Below, in pieces: positions 9,335-16,980 of a stretch of 64,000 nucleotides of DNA. This DNA is from Pseudomonadales bacterium (lineage in GTDB: Bacteria; Pseudomonadota; Gammaproteobacteria; Pseudomonadales; Halieaceae), in NCBI GenBank assembly GCA_024234815.1, contig JACKNO010000007.1, positions 135,553 through 199,552 on the forward strand. The letters run 5' to 3'. The notes below the pieces were generated by a model that had not been told where the DNA came from, did not search any database, and saw only the letters and a program-made list of their open reading frames with translations. The position numbers and the translations under genes were made by a program. Position 1 is the stretch's first letter; each line of letters begins with the position of its first letter.

Positions 9335-9390
9335 ATCCTAGGGACGTGAGATGACAGTGTTGTTACTAGTAGATTTCAGATAGATGACAA
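9335..9390 (-). promoter_or_regulatory. PhoB-dependent promoter with four half-sites, driving lipoprotein-repeat protein-TonB receptor
   Basis: On the minus strand four 7-mers occur at exact 11-bp spacing: TTGTCAT (9384-9390), CTGAAAT (9373-9379), TAGTAAC (9362-9368) and CTGTCAT (9351-9357). This is the known Pho-box geometry (CTGTCAT-type repeats with 4-bp spacers). Ten bp after the last half-site lies TAGGAT (9335-9340) as the -10, with no sigma-70 -35 box, as expected for PhoB activation. The lipoprotein ATG is 72 bp further on. Confidence 0.8.
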
Positions 9391-9463
9391 TTGCGGTGTT
9401 TGAGGAGCGCTATGCGGCGCGAGGGTGCGGCTGAATCAAAACAGGATCAACTGCCAGATCAAC

Positions 9464-9820
9464 TCACAGGGAGAGTGTGACACTGGCATTCTGGTACCCA
9501 CTATCGCGACAGGAGGAACTGGCCACAAAGGTCTCAAGACGTTCATCGACCTGCGCGGCCTCTACAGAAAACATCAGTCCGTCGTAATACCCCAATGCCT
9601 TCGCGAGAATAGTGTCACGTTCCGCGTCGTCAAATCCGTCAAGAAGGGTGTGTGTCTTTTCGCCATATTGGGTTTCGTTGATATAACCCAGGGACTGCTC
9701 CGCAAGTACGCAGGCGAGCTTGCGCGATGCCTTGAATTCTTCGGGGGCGAACGAGAGGGCACTTGCATGCTGGCAAGCGAGCCCCAGGAGGATCGGGAAA
9801 ATAACGTACCTTGTGCGCAT
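9464..9820 (-). CDS. Small secreted protein under PhoB control
   Basis: 118 residues from the ATG at 9818-9820, which has GAGG just upstream and starts a signal peptide (MRTRYVIFPILLGLACQHASA). The mature part is acidic and helical-looking (FAPEEFKASRKLACVLAEQSLGY...) with two cysteines (LACVL and SSCRD) that could form a disulfide. A longer reading from 9928 has no export signal at its start. Family not recognised. It is a single gene whose promoter carries PhoB half-sites, so it probably acts in the periplasm or outside the cell during phosphate starvation. Confidence 0.75.
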   Translation of the reverse strand: MRTRYVIFPILLGLACQHASALSFAPEEFKASRKLACVLAEQSLGYINETQYGEKTHTLLDGFDDAERDTILAKALGYYDGLMFSVEAAQVDERLETFVASSSCRDSGYQNASVTLSL

Positions 9821-9861
9821 AGCTACCTCTTTGACGGAAATGGACTGAGTATTCCCGGGCA

Positions 9862-9937
9862 AGGATAGCGACGGATCATTACAGCCGTATGACATATTCA
9901 TGACGCAGAATGGCCGCCTACAACACAATTGTTACAG
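9862..9937 (-). promoter_or_regulatory. PhoB-dependent promoter with two Pho-box clusters
   Basis: On the minus strand the proximal cluster has three 7-mers at 11-bp spacing: GCGTCAT (9900-9906), ATGTCAT (9889-9895) and CTGTAAT (9878-9884). Ten bp on lies TATCCT (9862-9867) as the -10. A distal pair, CTGTAAC (9931-9937) and GTGTTGT (9920-9926), is also 11 bp apart but out of phase with the first cluster. The site faces the small secreted protein gene starting at 9820. Confidence 0.72.
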
Positions 9938-9970
9938 TAATATTAAGATTGCGTGAACAAGCTGTTTTTT

Positions 9971-9991
9971 GTGTATACATCGGGTGTACAC
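9971..9991 (+). promoter_or_regulatory. Candidate operator: GTGTATACA-type palindromes
   Basis: GTGTATACAT (9971-9980, one mismatch from a 10-bp palindrome) is followed at 13-bp spacing by the perfect palindrome GTGTACAC (9984-9991). Similar sites flank the promoters of the ribbon-helix-helix gene at 12.3 kb. The first site overlaps a possible -10 (TATACA) for the secreted protein gene at 10103. Regulation by that repressor is inference. Confidence 0.45.
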
Positions 9992-10102
9992 TGGCTCCGA
10001 CGAGCGCCTGGCGCGCTGCGAATGGTGTTTACGGCATCGCAGCGGCCGGAGATGGCGCGACAAGGCCGCTACAGACGGCCGGGTATATAAGGAGCAAGGA
10101 CT

Positions 10103-10432
10103 ATGAATACAACCGGCAAGATAATCACTACTCTCGCACTATCGCTTTGCGCCAGCATCGGCATCGCCGACACCGAGCGCGACTGCATGCTCGAAGGTAC
10201 CGTGCAGAAGGGAACGGGTTCGCATGACCAGGGCGTTAGCGTGAAGTTCCACTCAATGGAAAAATACGATCAGGACTCCAATTGCCGCGTCAGACGCGGC
10301 GAGAAACTGGAGTTCAAATTACCGGATGATCCTCGCCTTAAAGATGCGGAAGCCGGCAGTTCGGTGAAATACCGTTACCAGAAGGACAGTACGGGCAGTT
10401 CCAAAACCGAGCTGATCAGTGTGGGAACCTAA
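10103..10432 (+). CDS. Small secreted protein, unknown family
   Basis: 109 residues. The signal peptide MNTTGKIITTLALSLCASIGIA is followed by a polar mature domain with two cysteines (RDCMLEG and SNCRVRRG) and many charged residues, probably a small disulfide-stabilised beta domain. AAGGAG lies 10 nt before the ATG. It is the only plus-strand gene in this stretch of phosphate genes. No Pho box faces it; instead GTGTATACA-type palindromes lie about 110 bp upstream. I do not recognise it. Confidence 0.75.
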   Translation: MNTTGKIITTLALSLCASIGIADTERDCMLEGTVQKGTGSHDQGVSVKFHSMEKYDQDSNCRVRRGEKLEFKLPDDPRLKDAEAGSSVKYRYQKDSTGSSKTELISVGT

Positions 10433-10462
10433 CGGGAACGCTCACTGCGCCAGCTTGCAAAC

Positions 10463-10494
10463 CCACCCCGCCCTGTACTCGGGAGCCGGGGTGG
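10463..10494 (+). terminator. Hairpin after the 10103 gene, possible terminator
   Basis: CCACCCCG pairs with CGGGGTGG around a 16-nt loop, 30 bp after the stop codon. No clear T-run follows (CGATTTGAG), so strength is uncertain. Confidence 0.4.
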
Positions 10495-10535
10495 CGATTT
10501 GAGAGGAACGCATTCTCGGCAACAGGATTAGGCGG

Positions 10536-10566
10536 GCGGGTTTCAGGACACCCGCCTGAAACCCGC
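10536..10566 (-). terminator. Strong hairpin after the porin gene
   Basis: GCGGGTTTCAGG and CCTGAAACCCGC form a perfect 12-bp stem with a 7-nt loop, 17 bp beyond the porin stop. It lies between convergent genes and could stop transcription from either side, although a T-run is missing. Confidence 0.5.
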
Positions 10567-10582
10567 AAAGGCTGCCAGCGCT

Positions 10583-11866
10583 TTAGTATTTGAAGTTGGT
10601 ATCGAGCATGAAGCGGTTGTACTCCAGCGCACCGCCTTCGTTCTTGAAGGCTTTCTCCCCTGCCTCGTTGTTGATAAACCAGGTAAATGCCAGGTTCCAC
10701 TGCTTGTTGATTCCATAGGCGCCGGAAATCCTCGAACCCCTGCCATCGGTACCGCCACCGGCAAAGTCGGAATCAGTGACAAGACCAAAGGCTCCGTCCG
10801 CCTCGAGATCCTCGTACTGGTACGCGACCTCCCAACTGCCCTTGCCGCTTAAGTTACCCAGCTGTACGCCCGCCAGCCAACCCGTGTTGTAATCGTCCGG
10901 GTCCTGGTTCTGCACAAAGTCACCGAAGATGCTCAGCGGCATATCGAGCACACTCAGGCCGAGCTGCGCTGAAACTTCAAACAGTTCGTAATCGTATTCA
11001 TAGACATCGACACCGCCGTCGACAACGTAAGAGTTGCCGAAGAAACTGTCGTCATAATAGGACTCGTTGCCCTTGACCGGAATGTCGTAGTAGCCGACGG
11101 CCGTAACCAGCGACGCCCCGGCGATGTCAAATTTCAAACCGGTCTGGATACCCCAGGCGACTTCATCATTCCTGCTCTTGCTGTCGCTCTCCAGCCAGTT
11201 GACCAGGGCGGTGGTAAAGACATGCTCGCCGTTCCAGCCTGCGTTGAACCCCTCCGGTCGCCAGTCCCCATCCCATAACATCGCGGTTTTCTGCGGCGTG
11301 AACAACGGGTTCTTGAACTTGCCGGCCTCAATGTAGGTATTCTGAATGGGTCTCCAACTGGCGTATGCCAGATCCAGATTAATGTCCTTGGAGGAGTTGC
11401 CGGCGCCCAGGGTCTGGTTGGACGACACCGGATCATCGCTGCCGGTCGCCAGGCCAAATCCCACGGTGACATTATCCGGCAGTTCGGCAGTTATCGAGGG
11501 GCGCGCGCGAATCCTGCTGCGGTCCCGCGAATTCTCGCCGTCCACATCGATCTCTTCATAGCGATAACGGAAATCGCCCTTGAGCGAGATGGTCTCAGCC
11601 CAGGAGGTTTCGCTGTTCTGCTTTTTCACCACGTCCAGGTCCTGCCTGGCGCCCGCCAGGTCCTCCCTGGCAACCTCGAGCTGGTTAACTGAATTATTGC
11701 TGAGCTCACGCAACTGGTTGTTTTCCGCTTCCAGGGCGCTGAGGCGCTTGGCCATACTCGCGAATTGCGCTTTAAGTTCGGCAAATTCCGCGTCACTTAC
11801 GGCAGCTGATACCGAAGCGCTGGCCAGCATGGTACCGCTGACAGCGACAGCAAGAAGTTTCTTCAT
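10583..11866 (-). CDS. Putative outer-membrane porin, phosphate-starvation inducible
   Basis: 427 residues. A signal peptide (MKKLLAVAVSGTMLASASVSA) is followed by a coiled-coil segment at residues 25-80 (FAELKAQFASMAKRLSALEAENNQLREL...), then a 16- to 18-strand-type barrel with repeated aromatic girdle residues, ending in the outer-membrane signature NFKY. The coiled coil plus barrel fits the putative-porin family, distant from the OprP/OprO phosphate channels. Two Pho boxes upstream suggest it increases outer-membrane phosphate permeability when phosphate is scarce. Ion selectivity cannot be read from the sequence. It is a single gene. Confidence 0.85.
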   Translation of the reverse strand: MKKLLAVAVSGTMLASASVSAAVSDAEFAELKAQFASMAKRLSALEAENNQLRELSNNSVNQLEVAREDLAGARQDLDVVKKQNSETSWAETISLKGDFRYRYEEIDVDGENSRDRSRIRARPSITAELPDNVTVGFGLATGSDDPVSSNQTLGAGNSSKDINLDLAYASWRPIQNTYIEAGKFKNPLFTPQKTAMLWDGDWRPEGFNAGWNGEHVFTTALVNWLESDSKSRNDEVAWGIQTGLKFDIAGASLVTAVGYYDIPVKGNESYYDDSFFGNSYVVDGGVDVYEYDYELFEVSAQLGLSVLDMPLSIFGDFVQNQDPDDYNTGWLAGVQLGNLSGKGSWEVAYQYEDLEADGAFGLVTDSDFAGGGTDGRGSRISGAYGINKQWNLAFTWFINNEAGEKAFKNEGGALEYNRFMLDTNFKY

Positions 11867-11920
11867 GTTTGGTTCCCCCGGATATGGATATCACCTGCAC
11901 CTTGGTGTGCATGGGGGAGC

Positions 11921-11954
11921 AGAGTACTGCCTCAATGTGACATTTTTATTACAG
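11921..11954 (-). promoter_or_regulatory. Proximal Pho box and -10 of the porin gene
   Basis: On the minus strand CTGTAAT (11948-11954) and ATGTCAC (11937-11943) are separated by AAAA, a close match to the Pho-box consensus. Ten bp on lies TACTCT (11921-11926), a weak -10. The box ends 70 bp before the porin ATG. Confidence 0.72.
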
Positions 11955-12048
11955 CGGGGATTGCTCGAGAGCGGATGCGGGCGGTTGTTTCCCAGGTATA
12001 GCCGGCCCAGGTGCCGCTACGACAGGTGGTTTTTAACACGACGTTCAT

Positions 12049-12066
12049 ATGACAGTTCTGTGACCG
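12049..12066 (-). promoter_or_regulatory. Distal Pho box of the porin gene
   Basis: On the minus strand CGGTCAC (12060-12066) and CTGTCAT (12049-12055) are separated by AGAA. It lies 95 bp upstream of the proximal box and in the same orientation. It may be an auxiliary PhoB site or a second promoter. Confidence 0.55.
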
Positions 12067-12119
12067 CGAACGTATGGTGTGTGATCAGGAGGGGCGGGGT
12101 CGCCGGGGGGTGAGGCCTG

Positions 12120-12245
12120 TCAGGCGAATATCCCAACCAGCACGAAGCTGACAGAGACCACCACCAGCATCTCAACGAATAGCGTTACGCCTGTTACCCG
12201 GGGCGCCCTGCCCCGCAATTCTTTCTGTGCTGCCATCAAGTTCAT
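12120..12245 (-). CDS. 41-residue single-span membrane protein
   Basis: The minus-strand frame from the ATG at 12243-12245 to TGA at 12120 encodes 41 residues: a basic N-terminal stretch (MNLMAAQKELRGRAPRVTG) and one hydrophobic helix of about 20 residues (FVEMLVVVSVSFVLVGIFA). GGAAG lies 6 nt before the ATG, which supports translation. It is divergent from the ribbon-helix-helix gene, and the 123-bp gap holds two inverted TGTATACACCT arms. It lies upstream of the porin gene on the same strand. Family not recognised; orientation in the membrane is probably N-in by the positive-inside rule. Confidence 0.5.
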   Translation of the reverse strand: MNLMAAQKELRGRAPRVTGVTLFVEMLVVVSVSFVLVGIFA

Positions 12246-12273
12246 TTACACTTCCACTACGGTTGATATTGTT

Positions 12274-12322
12274 TGTATACACCTACTATATACGAAAATT
12301 TTAGTCAGACAAGGTGTATACA
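12274..12322. promoter_or_regulatory. Inverted operator pair between the 41-residue protein and the RHH regulator
   Basis: TGTATACACCT (12274-12284) and its exact reverse complement AGGTGTATACA (12312-12322) form an 11-bp inverted repeat with 27 bp between the arms. Each arm is itself nearly palindromic (GTGTATACAC). The right arm lies between a possible -35 (TCAGAC, 12305-12310) and -10 (TAAAAT, 12328-12333) of the RHH gene. Binding there would block transcription, so autoregulation is likely but inferred. Confidence 0.55.
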
Positions 12323-12368
12323 TGTGCTAAAATACCGATTCTTTACTCTTATTAATCAATATCTTGCA

Positions 12369-12539
12369 ATGTCCAAGACCAAACTTCTCAATATCCGCAT
12401 CGACCCGGAACTGAAGAAAAAAGCCAAGAAGCTCGCCGAGGCAGACGGCCGCTCACTATCCAACTGGGTCACCAACCTGATATCCAGCAGGGTAAAAGAC
12501 GCGGAAAAGAAGGACCAGAAGGCTGGTAAGAAGGACTAG
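12369..12539 (+). CDS. Small ribbon-helix-helix DNA-binding protein
   Basis: 56 residues from the ATG at 12369-12371. The segment LLNIRIDPELKKKAKKLAEADGRSLSNWVTNLI fits the RHH (Arc/CopG-like) fold: a short beta-strand with alternating residues, then two helices. A lysine-rich tail follows. Such proteins bind DNA as dimers through the strand. A longer in-frame reading upstream is unlikely because its start would lie in the operator region. No Shine-Dalgarno is visible before this ATG. No toxin gene is adjacent, so an antitoxin role is not supported. It converges on phoU. Confidence 0.75.
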   Translation: MSKTKLLNIRIDPELKKKAKKLAEADGRSLSNWVTNLISSRVKDAEKKDQKAGKKD

Positions 12540-12626
12540 CGGGGCGCAATACAGGCCCCCACTCTCCCGGGTTGTCGAGACTTGAGTCCGCGCGCGCAGA
12601 GGAGGCGGACCAGCGAAAAAGCAGGG

Positions 12627-13343
12627 TCAGGAGCCGTGGCGCCGCCTGACCTCGTCGAGACTCAGGTGCCGGACATCGTTGCCCTCTACCAGGTAGATGA
12701 CTTCTTCGCAGAGATTCACCGCGTGATCGCCGACGCGCTCCAGTGCCCGTGCACAACTGTTTATACGCAGCAGGTTCTTGACCCGCTGGGGCTGTTCCAT
12801 CATGTGGGTCATCAATAGCCGGTTGAGGGACTTGAACTCGCGGTCTATCTCCTTGTCCCTTGCGATAACCTCGATCGCGGCGTCAACATCGAGGCGAGCG
12901 AAAGCGTCCAACGCGCCACGCAACATGGAGCAAACGCCCTCGCCCATATGCTGTGGCTCACTGCAATAGGAGTTCCGGCCCGCATCGTCAGCGAGCTTCA
13001 AAGCCTTGCGGCCGATCTTGGCGGCCTCGTCGCCGATCCGCTCGAGATTAGCCACCAAACGGATAATCGCGATGACGGTACGCAGGTCGCGTGCAGCCGG
13101 TTGGCGCAAGGCGAGAATGTCCGTGCACTGGGCACTGATCTGCAACTCGAGTGAGTTGACCTCTCTATCCGACCTGGCGACGATTCCGGCAAGCTCCCCG
13201 TCCCCTTTTGATAGCGCTTCGAGCGCTTGGCGGCACTGGCGTTCCACCAGCCCCCCCATGGTAAGTACACTCGAGCGCAAAGCCTCGAGCTCCGCGTCAA
13301 AGCGTTGGGAGGTGTGCTGGTCGGTATGCTGGGATTTATCCAT
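12627..13343 (-). CDS. phoU: Phosphate signalling protein PhoU (pst operon copy)
   Basis: 238 residues, the usual PhoU length, made of two three-helix bundles. Typical features include LVERQCRQALEAL, the EXXXD-like metal-binding segments around NSLELQISAQC and RIGDEAAKIG, and ALERVGDHAVNLCEEVIYLVEG near the C-terminus. PhoU links Pst transporter state to PhoR and is needed to silence the Pho regulon when phosphate is plentiful. It is the last gene of pstSCAB-phoU, 26 bp after pstB. A second, clearly diverged PhoU lies at the end of phoBR. Confidence 0.93.
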   Translation of the reverse strand: MDKSQHTDQHTSQRFDAELEALRSSVLTMGGLVERQCRQALEALSKGDGELAGIVARSDREVNSLELQISAQCTDILALRQPAARDLRTVIAIIRLVANLERIGDEAAKIGRKALKLADDAGRNSYCSEPQHMGEGVCSMLRGALDAFARLDVDAAIEVIARDKEIDREFKSLNRLLMTHMMEQPQRVKNLLRINSCARALERVGDHAVNLCEEVIYLVEGNDVRHLSLDEVRRRHGS

Positions 13344-13369
13344 TCGAGCGCTCCAGGGTCGGGCTGCGG

Positions 13370-14248
13370 TCAGCCAAAACGACCGGTGATGTAGTTTTCG
13401 GTCAGCTGGTGCGCCGGCATGGTAAATATCTGTTTGGTATCGCCCACCTCGATCAGCTTACCCATGTGGAAATACGCCGTGCGCTGGGATACCCGCGCCG
13501 CCTGCTGCATTGAGTGGGTCACGATGGCTATCGTGTAATTCTCCTTCAACTCGTCAATGAGTTCCTCGATGCGCGCCGTTGCAATCGGGTCCAGCGCCGA
13601 GCAGGGCTCGTCCATCAATATCACCTCGGGACTCACCGCGATGGCGCGAGCAATACAAAGGCGCTGTTGTTGCCCCCCCGACAGCCCGGTGCCGGGCTTG
13701 TCCAGTTGCTCCTTGACCTCTTCAAACAGGCTCGCGCGGCGCAGGCTGTCCTCGACTATCTCATCCATCTCGGATTTGTTGTGGGCGAGACCGTGAATCC
13801 GCGGGCCGTAGGCAACGTTTTCATAAATGGATTTGGGGAAGGGGTTCGGTTTCTGGAACACCATCCCCACCCGTGCGCGCAGCAGAACCGTGTCCTGCTC
13901 CTCGCCGTAGATGTCCTCGCCGTCCAGGGCAAATTCCCCTTGCACCCGGCAGCTGGGGATAATGTCGTTCATACGGTTGAGGGTTCGCAGGAAGGTGGAC
14001 TTGCCGCAACCGGACGGTCCGATCATTGCGATAACCTCATTGCGCCCGATGTCCAGCGATACATTCGTGATCGCCTGTTTCTCATCGTAAAAGACATTGA
14101 CGTTGCGCGCGGTCATTTTGGCGTCATCCACAAAGGGAGAACCTATGGTCCGGTAATCATCCTGCTCGACGTGTTCGCGGATATCCAGCGAGCGTTTATT
14201 CCCCACCTCTCGCGTGGCGGCAGCGCCCTTTGACTCTGAACTTTTCAT
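13370..14248 (-). CDS. pstB: Phosphate ABC transporter ATPase PstB
   Basis: About 292 residues from the ATG at 14246-14248 (AGGGGAA 8 nt upstream); an upstream ATG at 14296 with GGTGGATGGT before it is an alternative. Walker A GPSGCGKST is at residues 77-85. The signature LSGGQQQRLCIARA and Walker B EVILMDEPCSALDP follow, as does the PstB-typical KPNPFPKSIYENVAYGPR. It hydrolyses ATP at the inner membrane to power phosphate import through PstCA. The N-terminal extension of about 45 polar residues before the ABC domain is longer than in E. coli. Confidence 0.95.
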   Translation of the reverse strand: MKSSESKGAAATREVGNKRSLDIREHVEQDDYRTIGSPFVDDAKMTARNVNVFYDEKQAITNVSLDIGRNEVIAMIGPSGCGKSTFLRTLNRMNDIIPSCRVQGEFALDGEDIYGEEQDTVLLRARVGMVFQKPNPFPKSIYENVAYGPRIHGLAHNKSEMDEIVEDSLRRASLFEEVKEQLDKPGTGLSGGQQQRLCIARAIAVSPEVILMDEPCSALDPIATARIEELIDELKENYTIAIVTHSMQQAARVSQRTAYFHMGKLIEVGDTKQIFTMPAHQLTENYITGRFG

Positions 14249-14309
14249 CTTCTTTTCCCCTGCTGCCAACAAATAATCTGCTTCGGTAACCAACATACCA
14301 TCCACCCGT

Positions 14310-15599
14310 CTATTTTCTCTCAAAGCGCCTGCGCAGGAAAATCGCGAAAGCATTCATCAGGATCAGGAAACCCATAAGCACCATGATTGCCGCAGATGTT
14401 TTCTCGGTAAATCCCCTTTCAGGGCTGTCCGCCCACAGGAATATCTGCACCGGCAATACCGTTGCCGGATCGGTAACCCCACCAGGCACTTCCATGATAA
14501 AGGCCACCATGCCAATCATCAGCAGGGGTGCCGATTCGCCCAGGGCCTGCGCCATACCGATAATGGAGCCGGTGAGAATGCCCGGCATCGCAACCGGTAA
14601 CACGTGGTGTACCACGGTTTGCAGCTTGGACGCCCCTACTCCGAGCGCGGCCTGGCGAATCGATGGTGACACTGCCTGGATGGCGGCCCTGGATGTGATG
14701 ATGATGGTAGGCAGCGTCATCAGCGACAGTACGATACCGCCCACCAGCGGTGCCGAACGCGGCAACTCGAAAAAATTGATGAATACCGCGAGGCCCAGCA
14801 GGCCGAATACAATGGAGGGTACGGCGGCCAGGTTATTGATGTTGATTTCGATCAGGTCCGTCAGGCGATTGCGCGGGGCGAACTCCTCGAGATAGACCGC
14901 GGCGGATACGCCAATGGGAAACGCGATGAGAAAGGTAACCACAAGCGTAAAAAATGAACCGTACAATGCCACCCGGATACCCGCCATTTCGGGCTCGCGG
15001 GAGTCGCCCTGGGTGAAAAAGGTGGTATTGAATCGCGACTCGGTACGACCCTCCGCCCGCAACTGGTCAAGCCAGGCTATCTGCAAATCCTTTACCTTGC
15101 GGTCAGCTTCCGGGCTGCCCGCCGGAATCTGCCCCTTAAGGTAACTGCCCGCTTCGGCGTGCGCCCGCAACCAGAACTCAGAGCTGTGGCCAATCAACCG
15201 GGGATCGTCCAGTACCTTATCCCTGAGGTTGTATTCCGCGCCCATGCTGAGCAAACGGTAGAGTTGCTGCTTTTCCTTGCGCCCACTCACATCGGGGAAC
15301 ATCGCGCGCAGACCGGCCTTTATCGCACCGAGATAGTCGGCGGAATAAAGCTGTTCCCGGCTTGGTTCGGCGGGCAGTCCGAGGGTGGCCGGGTCGAGAT
15401 CAACGCTGACCTTGATGTAATGCTGGGTGAAGGCGGGTGTTCCCTTGCTGACAATGTCGGCCAGCAAAATGAACAGGAATACAAACCCTGTGAGCACCGC
15501 CAGGCGTCCGTACCACTGGAAACGGCGCTCGCGCGCATAGCGCTTCTTCAGGGATGCCCTGATCGCGTCGGTGGGCGTGGCGGAACGCGGCTTACTCAT
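14310..15599 (-). CDS. pstA: Phosphate ABC transporter permease PstA
   Basis: About 429 residues from the ATG at 15597-15599, overlapping the end of pstC by 8 bp. One N-terminal membrane span is followed by a periplasmic segment of about 150 residues, then the BPD_transp_1 permease core (GVSAAVYLEEFAPRNRL with the EAA-like loop; LPTIIITSRAAIQAVSPSIRQAALGVGASKLQTV). The large inserted domain makes it longer than E. coli PstA (about 296), as in Pseudomonas-type Pst systems. It pairs with PstC to form the inner-membrane channel. Confidence 0.93.
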   Translation of the reverse strand: MSKPRSATPTDAIRASLKKRYARERRFQWYGRLAVLTGFVFLFILLADIVSKGTPAFTQHYIKVSVDLDPATLGLPAEPSREQLYSADYLGAIKAGLRAMFPDVSGRKEKQQLYRLLSMGAEYNLRDKVLDDPRLIGHSSEFWLRAHAEAGSYLKGQIPAGSPEADRKVKDLQIAWLDQLRAEGRTESRFNTTFFTQGDSREPEMAGIRVALYGSFFTLVVTFLIAFPIGVSAAVYLEEFAPRNRLTDLIEININNLAAVPSIVFGLLGLAVFINFFELPRSAPLVGGIVLSLMTLPTIIITSRAAIQAVSPSIRQAALGVGASKLQTVVHHVLPVAMPGILTGSIIGMAQALGESAPLLMIGMVAFIMEVPGGVTDPATVLPVQIFLWADSPERGFTEKTSAAIMVLMGFLILMNAFAIFLRRRFERK

Positions 15600-16980
15600 A
15601 TTGTTCACGGTATTTCCTGACGACATAGAGGGCGATGATATTCAGCAGCAGGGTCACGAAAAACAGCACCAGCCCGAGGGCGAATGCGGCCAGGGTCTTG
15701 GGATTGTCGAACTCCTGGTCCCCTACCAGCAAGGTCACGATCTGGACGGTAATCGTGGTGACGGCTTCCAGTGGATTGATGGTCAACCTCGCCGACAAAC
15801 CGGCCGCCATCACGACGATCATGGTCTCACCGATCGCCCGCGATACCGCCAGCAGGATACCGCCGACAATGCCCGGCAGTGCCGCCGGCAGCAGTACCTT
15901 GCGAATGGTTTCATTCATGGTGGCGCCCATACCCAGCGATGCTTCGCGCATGGTGTCCGGTACCGCGTTGATAATGTCATCGGACAGCGACATCACGAAG
16001 GGGATAATCATGATCCCCATCACCAGGCCCGCCGCAAGAGCGCTTTCCGAGGCCACGTGCAGGCCCAGTGCCTCGCCCACATTGCGAATAAACGGGGCCA
16101 CCGTCAGCGCCGCGAAAAATCCGTAGACCACCGTGGGCACCCCGGCGAGGATTTCCAGTACCGGCTTGGTGAACGCCCGGAAACGGCGGGTGGCGTACTC
16201 TGACAGGTAGATCGCCGACATCAGGCCCACGGGTACGGCGATTATCATTGCCACCGTCGATATCAACAGGGTGCCGACGAACAGCGGCACAATGCCAAAC
16301 GAGCCCGACGCCGCCACCTGGTCGGCGCGGATAGCCGTCTGCGGGCTCCACTGCAGACCGAACAGGAAATCGGCTATTGGTATCGCCTGGAAAAATCGGA
16401 TTGCTTCAAACAGCACCGACAGCACGATACCCAGAGTGGTCAACACCGCCAGCAGGGAGCAGCTGAACAACAGCCACTTGAATATTTTTTCGACGTGGTT
16501 GCGGGCCCGAAGTTTAGGGTGAATTCGTCTTATCGCCAGCAGCGCGCCGAGCAGCGCAATCACGAACACCAGCAGGGCCTTGATGACGCGACTGGACTCT
16601 GCCAAGGCCCGGTAATGATCCCCCGCGACGATCTGGGCGGGGTCCAGCATATCCGCGTCTGTCGCGCCGCGCGCGTAACCGACGACCTGGTTGAAATAGA
16701 GCCCCTGCTCGCTCTCCGACATCTGCCACAGTTCACCGGGCATATCATCCTTCACGATGCTCGCCAGAATGCTGGACTCGAACAGCAGCCACAACACCAG
16801 CACGGTCAAGGCGGGCAGCAGCGCCCAGAGACCGGCCATGTAGCCGTAGTGCTTGGGCAGCGAGTGCAGCGCTCGCGCGCCACCCTGTCCCGACGTCACC
16901 GCGTGGGAACGTTTACGCCCCGTCAGAAAACTGATGACTGTCAACAGGATCAGTACCAGAAAGACTGTTGTTGTTTCCAT
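15592..16980 (-). CDS. pstC: Phosphate ABC transporter permease PstC
   Basis: About 462 residues from the ATG at 16978-16980 (METTTVFLVLILLTVISFLTG); the longer frame upstream has a non-membrane start. The N-terminal region has two spans and a periplasmic insert. The permease core follows: PVGLMSAIYLSEYATRRFRAFTKPVLEILAGVPTVVYGF, then MREASLGMGATMNETIRKVLLPAALPGI with the EAA loop. It is long compared with E. coli PstC, matching the long PstA, so both permeases carry added periplasmic segments. Confidence 0.93.
   Translation of the reverse strand: METTTVFLVLILLTVISFLTGRKRSHAVTSGQGGARALHSLPKHYGYMAGLWALLPALTVLVLWLLFESSILASIVKDDMPGELWQMSESEQGLYFNQVVGYARGATDADMLDPAQIVAGDHYRALAESSRVIKALLVFVIALLGALLAIRRIHPKLRARNHVEKIFKWLLFSCSLLAVLTTLGIVLSVLFEAIRFFQAIPIADFLFGLQWSPQTAIRADQVAASGSFGIVPLFVGTLLISTVAMIIAVPVGLMSAIYLSEYATRRFRAFTKPVLEILAGVPTVVYGFFAALTVAPFIRNVGEALGLHVASESALAAGLVMGIMIIPFVMSLSDDIINAVPDTMREASLGMGATMNETIRKVLLPAALPGIVGGILLAVSRAIGETMIVVMAAGLSARLTINPLEAVTTITVQIVTLLVGDQEFDNPKTLAAFALGLVLFFVTLLLNIIALYVVRKYREQYE

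Noticed and set aside
12369..12539. RHH protein as the antitoxin of a toxin-antitoxin pair
   Set aside because: No small toxin-like gene is adjacent on the same strand; the neighbours are phoU (convergent) and a divergent membrane peptide.
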